A DNA stretch of 64,000 nt from Dendrophyllia cribrosa. Taxonomy: Eukaryota; Cnidaria; Anthozoa; Scleractinia; Dendrophylliidae. Within the stretch, counting starts at the first letter, position 1. Each line of letters starts with the position of its first letter. A program made the position numbers and the translations under genes. The stretch is taken from positions 28,942,158-29,006,157 of the forward strand of contig JAJLRJ010000003.1 in NCBI GenBank assembly GCA_024195265.1. Reading direction: 5' to 3'. Below the pieces are notes generated by a model that did not search any database, was not told where the DNA came from, and worked only from the letters and a program-made list of their open reading frames with translations. Positions 44,221 to 56,895 of the stretch are shown piece by piece.

Positions 44221-44443
44221 GAGTCCTTGGTTTACCTAAGATGTTTGCAACGACTGTCTCCGTTTTTGCTACTGTTTGTTTCATTTCCTTTGTGAGCGGG
44301 CTTGTCTTAGAACGCGAAGTTACTAATAATGCAGCATTGAAGTGTGCTGGATCTGAATGGCGTGCAGACGTTTCCGCCGAACAATCAAAGAAAGCTCCCA
44401 AAAACGCAGACGCGATTATGGAACATGCCTGTAAATCGTTAAC
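44221..44443 (+). CDS. Ambiguous exon-like block, open on both strands
   Basis: On the plus strand an ACATTTTAG acceptor, an open frame with a signal-like MFATTVSVFATVCFISFVSG and a TTAACG|GTAAGG donor form an exon. On the minus strand the same block has a GATTTACAG acceptor, an open frame and a CTTAG|GTAAAC donor. Only one can be real; I cannot tell which. Confidence 0.25.
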
Positions 44444-44519
44444 GGTAAGGCTAAATCTCAAATAACATATGTGGGATTTATACGCTCTTTTAGACAAAAT
44501 GAAACAATTAACCCTTGGT

Positions 44520-44725
44520 CGTACAAGGGGGGGGGGGGGGGGAGTTTTTCTCCAATATTTTCAAGACCATTTAAGATTAGCACATGCCGTTTTCAGTAGC
44601 TGTTTATTTATCCTTGAGACACATTTTGGTAAAGTTTGGCCACAACCGGTTGCTATGGAAACGAGATATGACGTCATAAGTAACATGTGGTCAAGCCATT
44701 TTTGAATAAAAATGCGTGTTTTTTT
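44520..44725. repeat. G-run repeat family, copy 2
   Basis: This matches 11413-11640 after a G run (44527-44542). Shared text includes CAGTAGCTGTTT, ACCGGTTGCTATGG and GTCAAGCCATTTTTGAATAA. Confidence 0.6.
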
Positions 44726-44871
44726 ACAGTTTCAGTGAAATTGCTAAACCAATCAGAATAGCAGAAGACAATAGCTAATAAATATCTTTTAAAAATTGCA
44801 TGTTGTGCGATTGGGTCTCAATTTACATGAAACCTAAAAAAAAAATAGACGAAATGCACGTTGAACCTTAA

Positions 44872-45809
44872 CCCAATTCAGACTGGGGGGGGGGGGGGGG
44901 GGGGGGCGCTTTTCGAACCCCCCCTCCAGTAAAATTGTGATAACTCTTACACCGAAATAGCTATGGCGCTGAAATTTTCTGACTTTTCCTAGAATTTACC
45001 TAGAGACATTTTGGTATCCATAACATGTCAATGTGATTAACCATGTTGCCATGGCAACCGGTTTTTGACACATAGGTTTTCAAAATATTAAAATATGGTA
45101 ATTTTTTTATTTTAAGATCTTGTTCTTTGACTTATAGTCCATTTTCTTGTTAGAATAGTTTTTTCTTGGGACTAGTTCTTGAAAGACATCAAAAAATTTT
45201 AACATCAAATATTTGGGGGGGGGAGGGGTAGGTAAATTTTTGCTCTCTTTTACTTATGGACAAACATTTTGTACTATTTATTAAATAACGCTTCTAAGTT
45301 CATTGTTTGGATAATAGACATTAGTTTGATACGTGTTTTATGCATTCTGATCCTTTTCTCTTTTAGATATTTTTTAAATTTTAATTTAAAGAAAAAAAAA
45401 AAAGAAAATCCAAGATGGCGGATCCAAGATGGCGGACAATAATTTCAAAATTATAGTTTTATCGCTTTTTATTGCTTTTTCTCGCTTTACAAGTGTGTCC
45501 TTGTTTGTATTTACTATGTTTTAATATTAAAGAGATGACTTTACAGTTATATTTGATATTTTAAGTATCTGGATGGAAAAATATCAAAGAAACGTCGGAA
45601 TAACAAAAAATGACGTCATTGTGACGTCATAATTGGGTGTGGCAGATCAAAACTGGGTGTGAGGTTTCCTTGTATGGAGGTGAACATTGTGTGAAAATTT
45701 CATGGTCCTAGCCTTACTGGTTCCAGAGATATAGATGGGGGTCCGAGGAGCCCCCCCCCTTCCCCCCCCCCAGTCACAGATTGCCTAAAAAAGCCCAGTC
45801 TGAATAGGG
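44872..45809. mobile_element. piggyBac-like element with TTAA and CCC ends
   Basis: The ends are CCCAATTCAGACTGGG and CCCAGTCTGAATAGGG, with TTAA at 44868-44871 and 45810-45813. TTAA plus CCC termini are piggyBac features. A run of about 23 G sits beside the left end and C runs beside the right. Two adjacent AAGATGGCGGA motifs lie at 45412-45434. No transposase frame. Confidence 0.75.
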
Positions 45810-45814
45810 TTAAC

Positions 45815-47455
45815 GTTTTAGCGTTTCTTTAGTCTAGGCCAATAAGATTACTAGTTGTAACAATGAAAAAAGTTGACATTCCATCGTGCATTGCCGTTCA
45901 GTGCTATCCTTCTTATGCGGATCATTACTTAACTTTCATTTTGTGGGCATTGTTCAATGTCCACCTAAATTCTTCGAATTCCTAGACCGGACTAGCGAGC
46001 AGAATATAGAAAATTGAGTGCTTTACAATTACGACACCCAACGATTTATTTCAAACGACTCGCGCGTCCCCAATATCTAAGGAATAATCAGAAACAGTTC
46101 CCTGGTAGCCATCGTGAATATATGTACTCTTTCCTGTCCGTTTCAACCAGCTTCCTCCAACCTGCTTCATACCTTGCAGATTATGTAGTGCAATTTTTTT
46201 ATTTGGGCTCAATGCTCTTCAATTAGTAGCAAATATATACTCTACTAAACCCCTAACCAGATCACCGTGTCGCTGAAAAGTTCTTCTTTCTTACCACGGT
46301 GTTCTCGAATGTAATTAACATTTCAATATGGATGCATCTTTATTTGGCAAAGGAAACTACGTTAACGGTTATTAGCGGGAAAATGACTTTCACTTTCACC
46401 ATGTGACAAAACTAATGTATGATTTTGAAGGAATATGTTGACGCAAATTTAAATATAAAACAATAATTTTAAAATGATTGTTGATTGAAAAGATATTGCA
46501 TGTTGAAATTTACAAAATTTCTAAAACAGTAACAATTGGCGGGAATTTCAAAATTTAAATCTTTACATCTTTTAACCAATTAAACCTTTTCAATATCTTT
46601 TTCACATTTTAACTTACATCAAAATGTTCGTTGAAAACAATCAGTTTAGTCATAAGGTGAAAATAAATTTTTGCTGCTAGTTGTATGACGCCATTTTCTC
46701 GCCAAAAACCGTTAAAATCGAGAAACAAAAAACATGCGATTGTTTGGACTTGCAATATCTGTTATGTTGCAGTTTGAGCTCCATCGGATTAAAAGCACAA
46801 AGTAGTTCCCTATGATGATCCCTTTTTGCGTGCAGCTGACCCGACGCGTGTATCAATTTCCATTTTTTGAAATAAAAGGGTGTATACAAGTAATTGATAT
46901 TGCGATCACCTTTTCAGTAGTTCTTCAAATAACATCACTGGGCAACGTTCACCTCCTGTCGCAAACATCTTTGGCAGTGCTGTTCTTGGTTAGACTTGTT
47001 TTAGTTGACCGTATTGAAGTGCATCTATAACATCTATAACATAATTTTCTTGACGATCACGAAGGCCAAATTAAGTGCTATGTTAGATTTTTTGAAATTT
47101 ACATTTATCAGAGCTTTTGTAGGGTGCTTTCCGAGCTGACTCGTTTTCCATAGATTTTTTTTTTATCTAAGGCATGTAAAGCATGCTTTCTCTTCCATTA
47201 GCCTTTTGCTCGCAGCTCTGTCACTTTTGCCTCTAGTTGCTGTCTTGATCGGAAAATTCCCTATCGGGTAAAATGCTGTTCGTACAGTGTACGTACAATG
47301 TACGACCTGATTCTGGAAATGTGACAATGGCTTCGTGCAGTTCCTTATCAGCTGAATCATCCAACATTTCACTGAAAACGTCGTCAAAAAAGGCCAATTA
47401 CAAATCGCATATGGCCCGCCATTTTGAAACGAGGACAAACAAAGCCGGCAGCCGG
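45815..47455. other. Non-coding stretch with one diverged repeat copy
   Basis: The part 46530-46820 resembles 63595-63860 (GGCGGGAATTTC near one end, CGCCAAAAAC and CAATATCTGTTAT further on). No gene was recognised. Confidence 0.35.
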
Positions 47456-47863
47456 CAAGCGTACCCGTAAGCTTCTATTACTATTTATTATTGTTTCTCA
47501 ACAAAACCGATTGTTTTCACTATGCGTTTTATCTTCAATTTTAGCAACCCCTCAGCTTTTGTATTGATTTTAAAAACAGCTGTGACAATGAAATTAACAC
47601 TTATTGGTGCTACGTATACAGTTTGGTGGCCATTATGTAATCCTTCAATAGTTGTCAAGATTATTTGCCTAATCCTTTGTTCTCTCTCTAAATTCTATCT
47701 GCGATTTTAGCCGCCCCTTCGGCTGTGTCGCTGAATTTGAATACAGCTATAAGAATGAAATTAGGTTTTATTGTGATTATGTGCAACAAACAGTACTGTG
47801 GCGATTTCATAACCCTAAATTCCTCATAGTTGTAGTAAAGATATCCATTATGTAACCATAATA

Positions 47864-49655
47864 GACCGTTTTCATAATTACGTCACATACTACAACTACC
47901 AGCATTCCTTGCGCTTAGCGTGGGTGTCTCGCGCGAACCTTCGCGCAAAATATGTGAGCGTTCGCGGAATGTCTCTTAGACTTTCTGAAGAAGACGTGCC
48001 TGGGGCGTCATTGAGGAAAAGAACAAGAAGAAAAGTACTTTGTTGCTTCTTTAGATAAGCTGAGTTCATTGAAAAGCCTAGTTTTCAAGATACGTTTTAC
48101 GTCTTTCACGCTTTCGTGTTGTGACGCGTACGTGTTTATAGTTTTCGCAAATTTCACGAGTAGTGTGGCTTATAAGCTTAATTTTTGACAGTTTTAATTA
48201 TAATTTCACACTATATTATACCGGGACATATAAGTTTTACCTACACATGATATGGTTTCAATAAAATTTATAAGAACTTATTTTATAAAGAATTTCATGC
48301 CATAATAAGGTAAAAACTGTGACTGAATGCCAAAAACGTACCTAAGCTTGTTAATGCAAGTTTCTAATCTTTGCGGCGCGATGCGTTTACAATTTCTTAA
48401 ATAATGACAATAACATATTATAACAGTATTTTTCAAACCGAGAGGTTTTCTACGAAAAGTCTATTTATTAAAAAACAGAGACAGACTTACATAAAATACA
48501 GCAGTAAAATGGCAGAGAATCGTGGAGTTCAATTCAGAATTGAAAAACAAACTGAACAAGTATGCGGCTAAATGAGCGAAAAGCTGTCCGATTTGAAAGA
48601 ATTACAATCAATGCAGTCTTACAAAAATTAATACATTTGGACACAAATAAACGTTAAAGAAATCGTTACCTGCACTCGATCGGTGGCTTTTCAGTCCTCC
48701 TTTAGCACCAAGCTTTCCAAAACTTGTTGTTGTTTTGACATCGACCATTCGCTATAAAGAACCCCAGGAATCCCTATCTTTAGACCACGCATATCAAATC
48801 TGAAGTCATTATCCAGTACTGAAAGCATAAGCTGTTCTCTCCTCAATTTACAACGGTTTTTTAGAGCCTGCACAAAGAGTCTCTGTTCCAGTTCATAAAT
48901 AATTTTTCCACTGAGTTCGACAAAACTTGCACATTATTAACAGCGTGCGACCGGTGCGAAAAGATATAAGCTTAAGCTTAAGTCTTAAGCTTAAAGCTCA
49001 CAACGGTTTCAATCTGCTTCAAACAATGTTTAAGAACATTTTCAAGGAACCATAAAGCATATACCATATTTAAAAGCCAATTATTAGAAGGCATTTTCAG
49101 AAATTAAAATTGTAATCGTTCGTTTTCTCCAAATCGAGCGGTTTGAACAGCTTTGCCAAGGTGAACTTTCATTCAGTTTCGCCAAGGTGAACTGCGATAC
49201 GCGGCAACATTTTTCGCGCCTTTTTTCGTTCAGTCGTGTGATCAAGTAGTTTTTTTCTTCTCTTACTCTTTCTTCCTTTTTTTATATTCATAGTGGTTCG
49301 TGGTTTGGTTTTAAATTTTAAATTTTTACTTTCATTTTCAATTCAATTTCAGGTATTTTCGTATCGGACGTGGCCGCCATGTTTATTAATTTTTGCCAGT
49401 GTTCGTGTTTTGCGCGCATACATACATACATACTTTATTTGATAAGTAGGTTGGATAAAAAGGCAGCCAAAGGGCTGATGTGGACCTACTATACTAAAAA
49501 GTAAGAATTACATTTATAAAAATTACATTTATAAAATTAGAACTAGTAAATATATGTAGACCTACTACATATATTCGCAGATTCGCGCAAGACTCCCACG
49601 CTAGGCGCAAGGAATGCTGGTAGTTGTAGTATGTGACGTAATTATGAAAACGGTC
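47864..49655. mobile_element. 1.8-kb TIR element at TA
   Basis: The ends are GACCGTTTTCATAATTACGT, with about 50 bp of inverted match including ACTACAACTACCAGCATTCC. TA flanks both sides. It contains a LINE-like tail near 49416-49560. A 60-codon minus-strand frame (48691-48873) has no known motif. Confidence 0.7.
49416..49560 (-). mobile_element. LINE-type 3' tail
   Basis: A CATACATACATA microsatellite followed by ACTTTATTTGATAAGTAGG looks like the reversed 3' end of a non-LTR element. No coding part remains. Confidence 0.4.
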
Positions 49656-50569
49656 TATTGTTACAAAACGGCATACTTAAACTTTATAGTCCAGAGTATT
49701 CAGTCATTTTATTCAGTGCATAGCTCACTTCTTGGAAGCATGGAGGATTCATCGGAAGCCGAAGCTCTCGGATACTTGGAATATACCTAATAATGATGTG
49801 AGCCCCAGTAATTATATATTATAATTGTTGTTTCTGAACAAAACCCATTGTTTTCTCTTTGCATTTTATCTTCGATTTTATGCACCCCTTCGGCTGTTGT
49901 AACATTGGGATTAGAACTTATTGTTGTTACTAAAAACGGATACAGCGTCAATACAGCTATACAATAAAAAAGCACTTATTGTTGCTACGCATACATTGTG
50001 GTGGCCATTACGTAACCTCAATGCCCACCGTTGTTTTGAAGATTGTTAAACTAATAATTAATGATTCCAATAATTCATTGAATCCTTTTGTTCTATCTCT
50101 ACATTATATCTTCGATTTTAGCCGCCCTTTTGGCTGTTACATTGATTTTGAATACAGCTATAATAACGAAATTAGAACTTATTGTGACTACGTACACCAT
50201 ACAGTGCGGTGGCGATTAATTACATAACCTTCAATTTTTAACAGTTGTTGTGAGGATAACAAGAATGTTCACAAAACTTTGGATACTTTATAACCCAGAG
50301 TATTTATTCATTTTATTCAGTGCATAGTTACTTATTGCAAGCATGGAGGATTCATCGGAAGACGAAACAGTGACTTTATAATGCTGAGCTCGGAAAATGA
50401 TATGATGTTTCGGTAGAGCACAAAGGTAAGGCTGGAAAATTCAATTGTTTCGGTCACTTTTTTATCCTCAGACAAACGTTTTAGCTTTACAGTGATTATG
50501 CTTTTCTGGGGCCACGTTACAAATAACGCGCAAACGAGAGATTTTCCGTACGGCTCCCTTAAAGGTTGA

Positions 50570-51069
50570 NNNNNNNNNNNNNNNNNNNNNNNNNNNNNNN
50601 NNNNNNNNNNNNNNNNNNNNNNNNNNNNNNNNNNNNNNNNNNNNNNNNNNNNNNNNNNNNNNNNNNNNNNNNNNNNNNNNNNNNNNNNNNNNNNNNNNNN
50701 NNNNNNNNNNNNNNNNNNNNNNNNNNNNNNNNNNNNNNNNNNNNNNNNNNNNNNNNNNNNNNNNNNNNNNNNNNNNNNNNNNNNNNNNNNNNNNNNNNNN
50801 NNNNNNNNNNNNNNNNNNNNNNNNNNNNNNNNNNNNNNNNNNNNNNNNNNNNNNNNNNNNNNNNNNNNNNNNNNNNNNNNNNNNNNNNNNNNNNNNNNNN
50901 NNNNNNNNNNNNNNNNNNNNNNNNNNNNNNNNNNNNNNNNNNNNNNNNNNNNNNNNNNNNNNNNNNNNNNNNNNNNNNNNNNNNNNNNNNNNNNNNNNNN
51001 NNNNNNNNNNNNNNNNNNNNNNNNNNNNNNNNNNNNNNNNNNNNNNNNNNNNNNNNNNNNNNNNNNNNN
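50570..51069. other. Assembly gap (500 N)
   Basis: Exactly 500 N, probably a fixed-size placeholder. It abuts the minisatellite on its right, so the gap likely hides more of that array. Open frames through it are meaningless. Confidence 0.98.
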
Positions 51070-51258
51070 AACGGAGAGACGAAACGAAATAACGGAGAGA
51101 CGAAACGAAATAACGGAGAGACGAAACGAAATAACGGAGAGACGAAACGAAACAACGCAGTGACGAAAAGACAAAACGAAGTGACGAAACGACGAAACGG
51201 GACGACGAAACGAAGTGACGAAACGACGAAACGAAGGGACGAAACGATACTCGAAACG
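51070..51258. repeat. 21-bp minisatellite decaying to GACGAAAC units
   Basis: Units of AACGGAGAGACGAAACGAAA plus T repeat about four times after the gap. Degenerate GACGAAAC-type 8-9 mers follow to about 51258. Confidence 0.85.
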
Positions 51259-51259
51259 A

Positions 51260-52180
51260 CGAATCAAACATTTTGTCCACGATTTGACGTAAGAAATTCG
51301 GTGATTTTTTTCTGACCGGGATTCCTTTCAAATCAAGCAGCTTCCATGCAAAGTATGCTACAGGAACTATTTCCTTTTAGCCTGCGCGCAGACGTATCCG
51401 CGGAAAACGGACGTCTGCGAAACGCTGTTTCGAATCGTGTTCACGTATCCTGCTGTTTCTCAAGGATCCGTGGACCGCGTTATGATTGGACGCTTGAAAG
51501 TAGGCATTGTTAGAAACAGCTCTAATTGACTATCACCACGAAATGCCGAAATAATTTATGCTGTATAAAAACTAATGCGTTTTTTTTTTTTATGACAGAT
51601 CTAAATATGTCGACTAAACATCGGTGATTGTGTACTGTGTTTCTCGCCTATCGTGATGTATAGCGACAATAATCTTGTTCAAGGTCGCGGTGAATTGAAA
51701 GTTGACGAAGAGAGCCTTTCACTAGAGTTTGCTGTACACTCTACGACGCCGTATATCTGTGAACCATGTGCAGGACTTCTACAGAAGCGACACTGATGGA
51801 CTTTTCCATAACTTACGAAAAAGGAAGTTTTTTAACGAGTACGTCAGTTCCAAAGCTTTCATGGCAAGACTGACTGTAACCTGCGGGCAGACGTCTCCTA
51901 TTGCAACCAATTTATTTGTGAAGCTTACAAAACGATTTGTTGTTATCGCCGATCCTCTCTCAATCTGTGAAACCTCGAGGGGCAAATTTTAAATACATGA
52001 TTGTATACGATTGTAAAGCTTCAAAGCAAGTCGAATGAAAAAAGAACAACACCGTTCGGGAATAATTGAGTGGGTCGTCAACTTCTCCTGTGAAATGAAT
52101 TATTTTGGATTAACGTGTATTGAACTTTCATGGTCCATTGACCGGAAATTTGCGGGCGTAATCAGTGCCTGGTGTTACAG
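51260..52180. other. Non-coding stretch, nothing firmly recognised
   Basis: CCTGCGCGCAGACGTATCC near 51380 and CTGCGGGCAGACGTCTCC near 51881 resemble MITE ends, but they are in the same orientation. No gene supported. Confidence 0.3.
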
Positions 52181-52184
52181 ACTT

Positions 52185-52340
52185 TATTTATTTATTTACA
52201 ATGCAGTATAATTGGTACAGTAAATTCATATCATCAGTGTTTGATACTATAATACCATGAAAGAACAATCTACTCTAGCTCGAAGAACATAAATCTAGGT
52301 AGTTCAGAGAATAGAAGGACAAAGGGGCTATCAATAAGAG
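52185..52340 (-). mobile_element. LINE-type 3' tail
   Basis: ACTTTATTTATTTATTTACAA followed by AT-rich text resembles the reversed tail and 3'UTR seen at 12550. No coding part is present. Confidence 0.3.
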
Positions 52341-52564
52341 GACTACAGAATCACTACAAGAAAACAATTTACTTGTAGATCCAATGTAAAAATCCAATGT
52401 AAAATCCCCCCCCCCCCCCCCCCCCCTCGCAAAGAAAAACATTCGCCGAAAACGGAATTTCGCAGGTCCTACTTATGTAACAAATTAGTAATGTCTGTTC
52501 CGCTGAGCCTAAAAAAAAGCCGGGGGAAAGAGTTAGGGAATGAATCTTCAAACATCTCTTGCAC

Positions 52565-52905
52565 CAAAAGCCTGGTTAAAAGCCTGGCAAGCCTGGTAAA
52601 CCCGGGTTGAACCAGGCTCGCCAGGCTTTTGAGCTGAAAAAAGCGAAATTAAAAGCTTGGTTATCCTGGTTTTACCAGGCTTTCCTGGTTACTCTTGTTG
52701 AAATTCACCTGAAAAGCCTGGTAAGCTGGGTTTATGCTAAAAAAACGGAACCAGAAAAGCCAGTTAAGTCCGGTAAAACCAGGCTTTCCTGGTAAGTTTG
52801 GTTGTAAACCATCACCTTGAAAGCCTGGCAAGTCTGGTTCAACCAAGCTTTCCTGGTAAGCCTGGTTAAAAATCAACAACTGAAAAGCCTGGCAAGCCTG
52901 GTTTC
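52565..52905. repeat. AAGCCTGG / CCAGGCTT interspersed tract
   Basis: More than ten copies of AAGCCTGGTAAGCCTGG-type units and their complements (ACCAGGCTTTCCTGGT) alternate over 340 bp, allowing many alternative hairpins. It does not look coding, although both strands stay open for about 60-70 codons. Confidence 0.7.
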
Positions 52906-52909
52906 AATG

Positions 52910-55215
52910 GAAAAACCCTAAAAGTATTGGTTTATACAAAAGTTGCATGTATCTTTGAATGCCAAAAATAGTAAAAAGAGAACATTTGACAATTTTAAAA
53001 GCTATTCAAAAGAAAAAGGAAGAAAGATTCCAAGCATGTTCTTCATACAATTTTTATTGTTTACATTCCTGCAACTAAATACATTCAATCTAGTTTCAAA
53101 TGGTGAGCATTGTGATGTACTCCGGCACTGTAATTAGAATGCCAACAAGTAGAAACATTAACGTTTGCAATTTGTCTTCACAACCACACTTGCAAAAAAA
53201 GATTGATTGGCATTTAGGTAAAATGACTCCTTGAAAGGTTTACAGTGTATCTACTGGGTTATGCTGTGTTATTTCTTATCTGCATTTGCTGCCAGTCTGA
53301 TTACCCTGCTTGGATGATCTGGAACTCGATTTTCTTTTCATAAATGCACCTGAAACAAATATGACAAGCCATATTTAAAATATTGCTTAAGGCTATGTTT
53401 GTGTTGTAGTAGCGACATGTAAAAAATATCTAAATTGTGCCATGTACATGAACATGAACAAGACTGCACAAAACATGCATGCAAACAAACTGAAGAAATT
53501 CAGATCCAAGCAAGCTGTGTGTTTGTACAGTTTGGATCCCAACAAGCATTTCATGGTTACACCATACATTTACAGCAAACTCCGGCAAGGTGTTAACATT
53601 CCTTGGAGGAAGAGGATGGTGGGGGAGAGAGACCTCAAACATTTTGGTGGTTTTGAGTGGCCTGCTTCTTGAAAACCAAACCCATTGTCAAACATAAAAT
53701 TAATAAGGGATTTAACCAAACCTATTTTACTAAGCTCTATAAAAACAAAACGTGACTACAGATCTCCTATAAAGTGAGAGAGCCTATACATGTAATTAAA
53801 TGCTTTACTGTTTGCAAAAAAAAACTGATGTCAAACCTAAAATTAATAGGGGAGCATGCATTCAGAATCAGAATAATAAACCTCTACAACAAGTTCATAC
53901 CAGCACATACATGTACAATGTACCCTATACAGTATTTTTGCCAAAGTATTATGGCAGTTTAACCGTGCCGGCTTCCTATTTTTTATGTGACTTGATGCTA
54001 GATCTTGAATATAAATGTATACAAAAATTCAATTTTGGAATATAACACACCAGGCGGCTTAGAAATAAAAAATAAAATAAGTAATTTTATTCATGTTGAA
54101 ATACTATTGGTGCAAATTATAGACCATTAATAACAGCTAATCAGAAAAGCTGAAGCCTAAGGTACATGTACAGCTGTACATATACTAGTCTGAAGTGTTA
54201 CTATGTGGCTGCTTTTTTGCCCAACCCCTTGTGGGCACCATCGAGAGAACATCTAAATTCTGAGTGCTATAATGCTGCCTGGTGATGTTGGGGATTAGTG
54301 CAAGAATGGTAGTTAGATATTGATTGTGTCTATACTTTGTAGTTTTGCAAGACATTGCTCACAAAAAGTGACAATTATCAGAGTACCAATTAATGTAAGA
54401 TGTGTCGACATGATACAAAGCTAAGGCAAAATATTAATTGATCAACAGGGGTTGTTACATTATACACAGGGGCAGCATTCAAGTTTTGGGCCAGCTCTCC
54501 TTCCTTTCTTTTCCTCTCCCTCCCTGCACAACCCTTCTTTGAAAATGTTTTCCTGACCATTTATAAGGGTAAAATAACAAAGATAACCATGTGACCATTT
54601 CACAAACAAAATACATGATACATGTACTGTATCTTTATAAAAGAGCAAAAGCTATTGATGAGTACAGGCATGAAATACATTATGCACTAAATGATTGTCT
54701 GAAATGATACAATGTACATGTATGTAGTTTTAACTTGCAGAATTATAATTTGGTATGATTCGAGCATTATCCACAGATACTGTACCTAGCATAATTCCCT
54801 AGGTACATATAATGCACTTCAGCAATACTATGCTCCCCTGAAGACTGCTTAGAAATTTCATTGTACATGTATATAAAAATTAATGTAATATTTCCATTGC
54901 CAAAATTGATTACTAAGCCTTTTTAACTATGAAGTGAGTTTATTATTGAAATTATTATTGTGGTTCAATAAATGAACACAACGCTGATCCGAAACAAAAA
55001 CGACGAGTGATACATACATGTAACACTGCGTGACTTTATTTCTCCTTCGCATACATAACATACAAACTTTAACTCAAAACCACTGTCCTGGTCTTACATA
55101 TACACACTCTGTTTGTTTACCGATCCAAATCATTCGCTAAATTCTGCAATACATGTACATAACTCCATGTTGTTTAATGCAACTACCTGTGGAAAGATGG
55201 CCTATAAAATAAATT
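52910..55215. other. AT-rich stretch with TACATGTA motifs
   Basis: No supported gene. TACATGTA-type palindromes recur (near 53908, 54163, 54614, 54714, 54863 and 55150). A 76-codon plus-strand frame at 53442-53672 has no motif I know. Confidence 0.35.
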
Positions 55216-55925
55216 AAGCTTATTTATGTTGTGGTTCAGATTTTTCTTTGGTTTAAAATTTTTTAAACCAGTTCAATTTTTGTTTTCTTTTGGGGTAGGG
55301 ACAAAACGTGGGGTACCCCATGGCCTAGGCCATGGTGTAGGCCATGGTGTAGGCCATGGGGTAGGCCATGGGGTAGGCCATGGCCTACCGGTGGTTAATT
55401 TCTTGAAAAAAAATTCCTAAAAAATAAATAAATAATTCCTCTTGAATACTGTAAAATCTATGTGTTGTCTGTTCCAGCCTTGTGCCACTTCATACAACTT
55501 AAAGACAGGAAGTTTGTGTTAAATGGAGGGGTAGACTAATAATTAAAAGGTGCAGGTTTTTTGGGGGGGAGAGGGTGGGGGGATCCAAATCGTGATTCTT
55601 GAAAGCAAAAACGGATTTTTCACTAAAATCCTAAGTGATAATGCATCCAGAAAATCCAAATCCGAACGCAACGGCTACTTCAGATAAGATCTTAATCCTG
55701 ATGATTCATGCCCGAGAAAGGATTCGAAGAAAAGTACTACCACAGGGAACCCAAATGCTGTATTACCTGTAACATAATCTTTGATAATAGTGTTATTTTC
55801 CCGTGTCTTATTGAGTCGTTTTGGAAGCGATTTGAATCAGAGCGAAGATGGTCGACCTTGTACGTTTCAAATCTGCCGCTTCGTAAATACGACGCGCCTA
55901 TTACGTCTCAAGTTTCCATGCATTA

Positions 55926-56895
55926 TTATGCATCAGTCAATTCCAGCAGTGCCCATCCTCCCCCCCCCCCCCCCCCGGGCAACCCCGGGGCATTTGCTCA
56001 CGTTGTAAGTCCCTGGGGTGCCGCATTAGCAATGTTTTTGCGGCCCGGGGTTGGGGCATTTGCCTCCCCCCGGGCATTTGACTCGCACGTGGTTTCCGCG
56101 GAAATTCGTAAACATGGAAGAATTTCTCTGCAAAGACGAGGGTTTTGTGGCAGATTGGCTCGTCCGTCAAGGCCTTGAAAAGCTTGTGGATGTTTTTAAA
56201 GGAATGTTTTCTCAATTTTATATTGCTTCATTTCCTGTGTGCCTATAAAAAGCAACAATTTGAGCTAGTTTTTATTTTGATCACTCTGTTGCGAGATCCC
56301 TAGCTTACGATAAAAATAAACATGTATTTTCGCATTCAAATCTATCTAATATACAAACTTGTCATGAGTATTTTTTAAATATATGGGATTTATACGATTT
56401 GCGAATTCTACAGGACAGAACATGCTTTGAAATGTCATGATTTTCCACAGAAAACGTGAATTGGGCCGGCCTCTGGATAAAAAAAAAACAACGGCTAGTT
56501 TGAATTAAATTTCCCCACAACTATAAACTTCCTGACTTTTTGTTGCATGTAAAAGATGTTAAAAGGCTTTTTAACGATTTATGGAACAGTTTGATTTGGA
56601 TATTGGAATGCGAGATTTTAGCAGTGTGCGAGTTTTAATTTAATACCAGCTGAAGGTGACAACGAAGCAAAATGGAAGCACTTCTCGCTACAAAATCACC
56701 CGCGTGATCCCGGGGGTGGGGCATTTGCCCTCTTTTTTCGCCCCCACCCCGGGGCATTTGAACAGCTTAAGTGTCCCCACCCCGGGGAATTCGCCAATCT
56801 TTTTAAAAAAATGCTAATGCCCGGGGGTTAGCCCGGGGGGGGGGGGGGGGGGGGGGGGCGGGGGATGGGCACTGCTGGAATTGACTGATGCATTA
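55926..56895. mobile_element. Nested TIR element with C/G runs
   Basis: The inverted ends share TGCATCAGTCAATTCCAGCA and continue through GTGCCCATCC into C/G runs. CTCAAGTTTCCAT occurs on both sides (55907-55919 and 56900-56912). Many CCCCGGGGCATTTG units lie inside. Confidence 0.65.
56114..56248 (+). CDS. Transposon-borne ORF, SAM-like start
   Basis: AAACATGGAAG opens a 44-codon frame MEEFLCKDEGFVADWLVRQG, LEKLVDVFKGMF. The WL-x3-GLE-x2-V-x2-F spacing resembles helices 1-2 of a SAM domain. No clear donor follows, so whether it is spliced is unknown. Confidence 0.3.
   Translation: MEEFLCKDEGFVADWLVRQGLEKLVDVFKGMFSQFYIASFPVCL

Larger units (their letters stand above)
47460..50380. repeat. 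~600-bp tandem repeat, interrupted
   Basis: Blocks at 47490-47850, 49828-50250, 49664-49790 and 50272-50380 are diverged copies. They share CGATTTTAGCCGCCC, GAATACAGCTATAA and GCATGGAGGATTCATCGGAA; the last recurs 602 bp apart. Shorter sub-repeats of roughly 190-240 bp are also visible. The array is split by the TIR element 47864-49655. Confidence 0.55.

Noticed and set aside
50332..51331. Long frames across the N gap (250-311 codons)
   Set aside because: They are open only because N cannot contain stops; the real parts are minisatellite.
52607..52879. Overlapping 60-70 codon frames in the AAGCCTGG tract
   Set aside because: The repeat explains the lack of stops on both strands.
55226..55420. 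GHGVGHGV repeat protein
   Set aside because: It is a translated 12-bp minisatellite inside an inverted repeat, equally open on the other strand.
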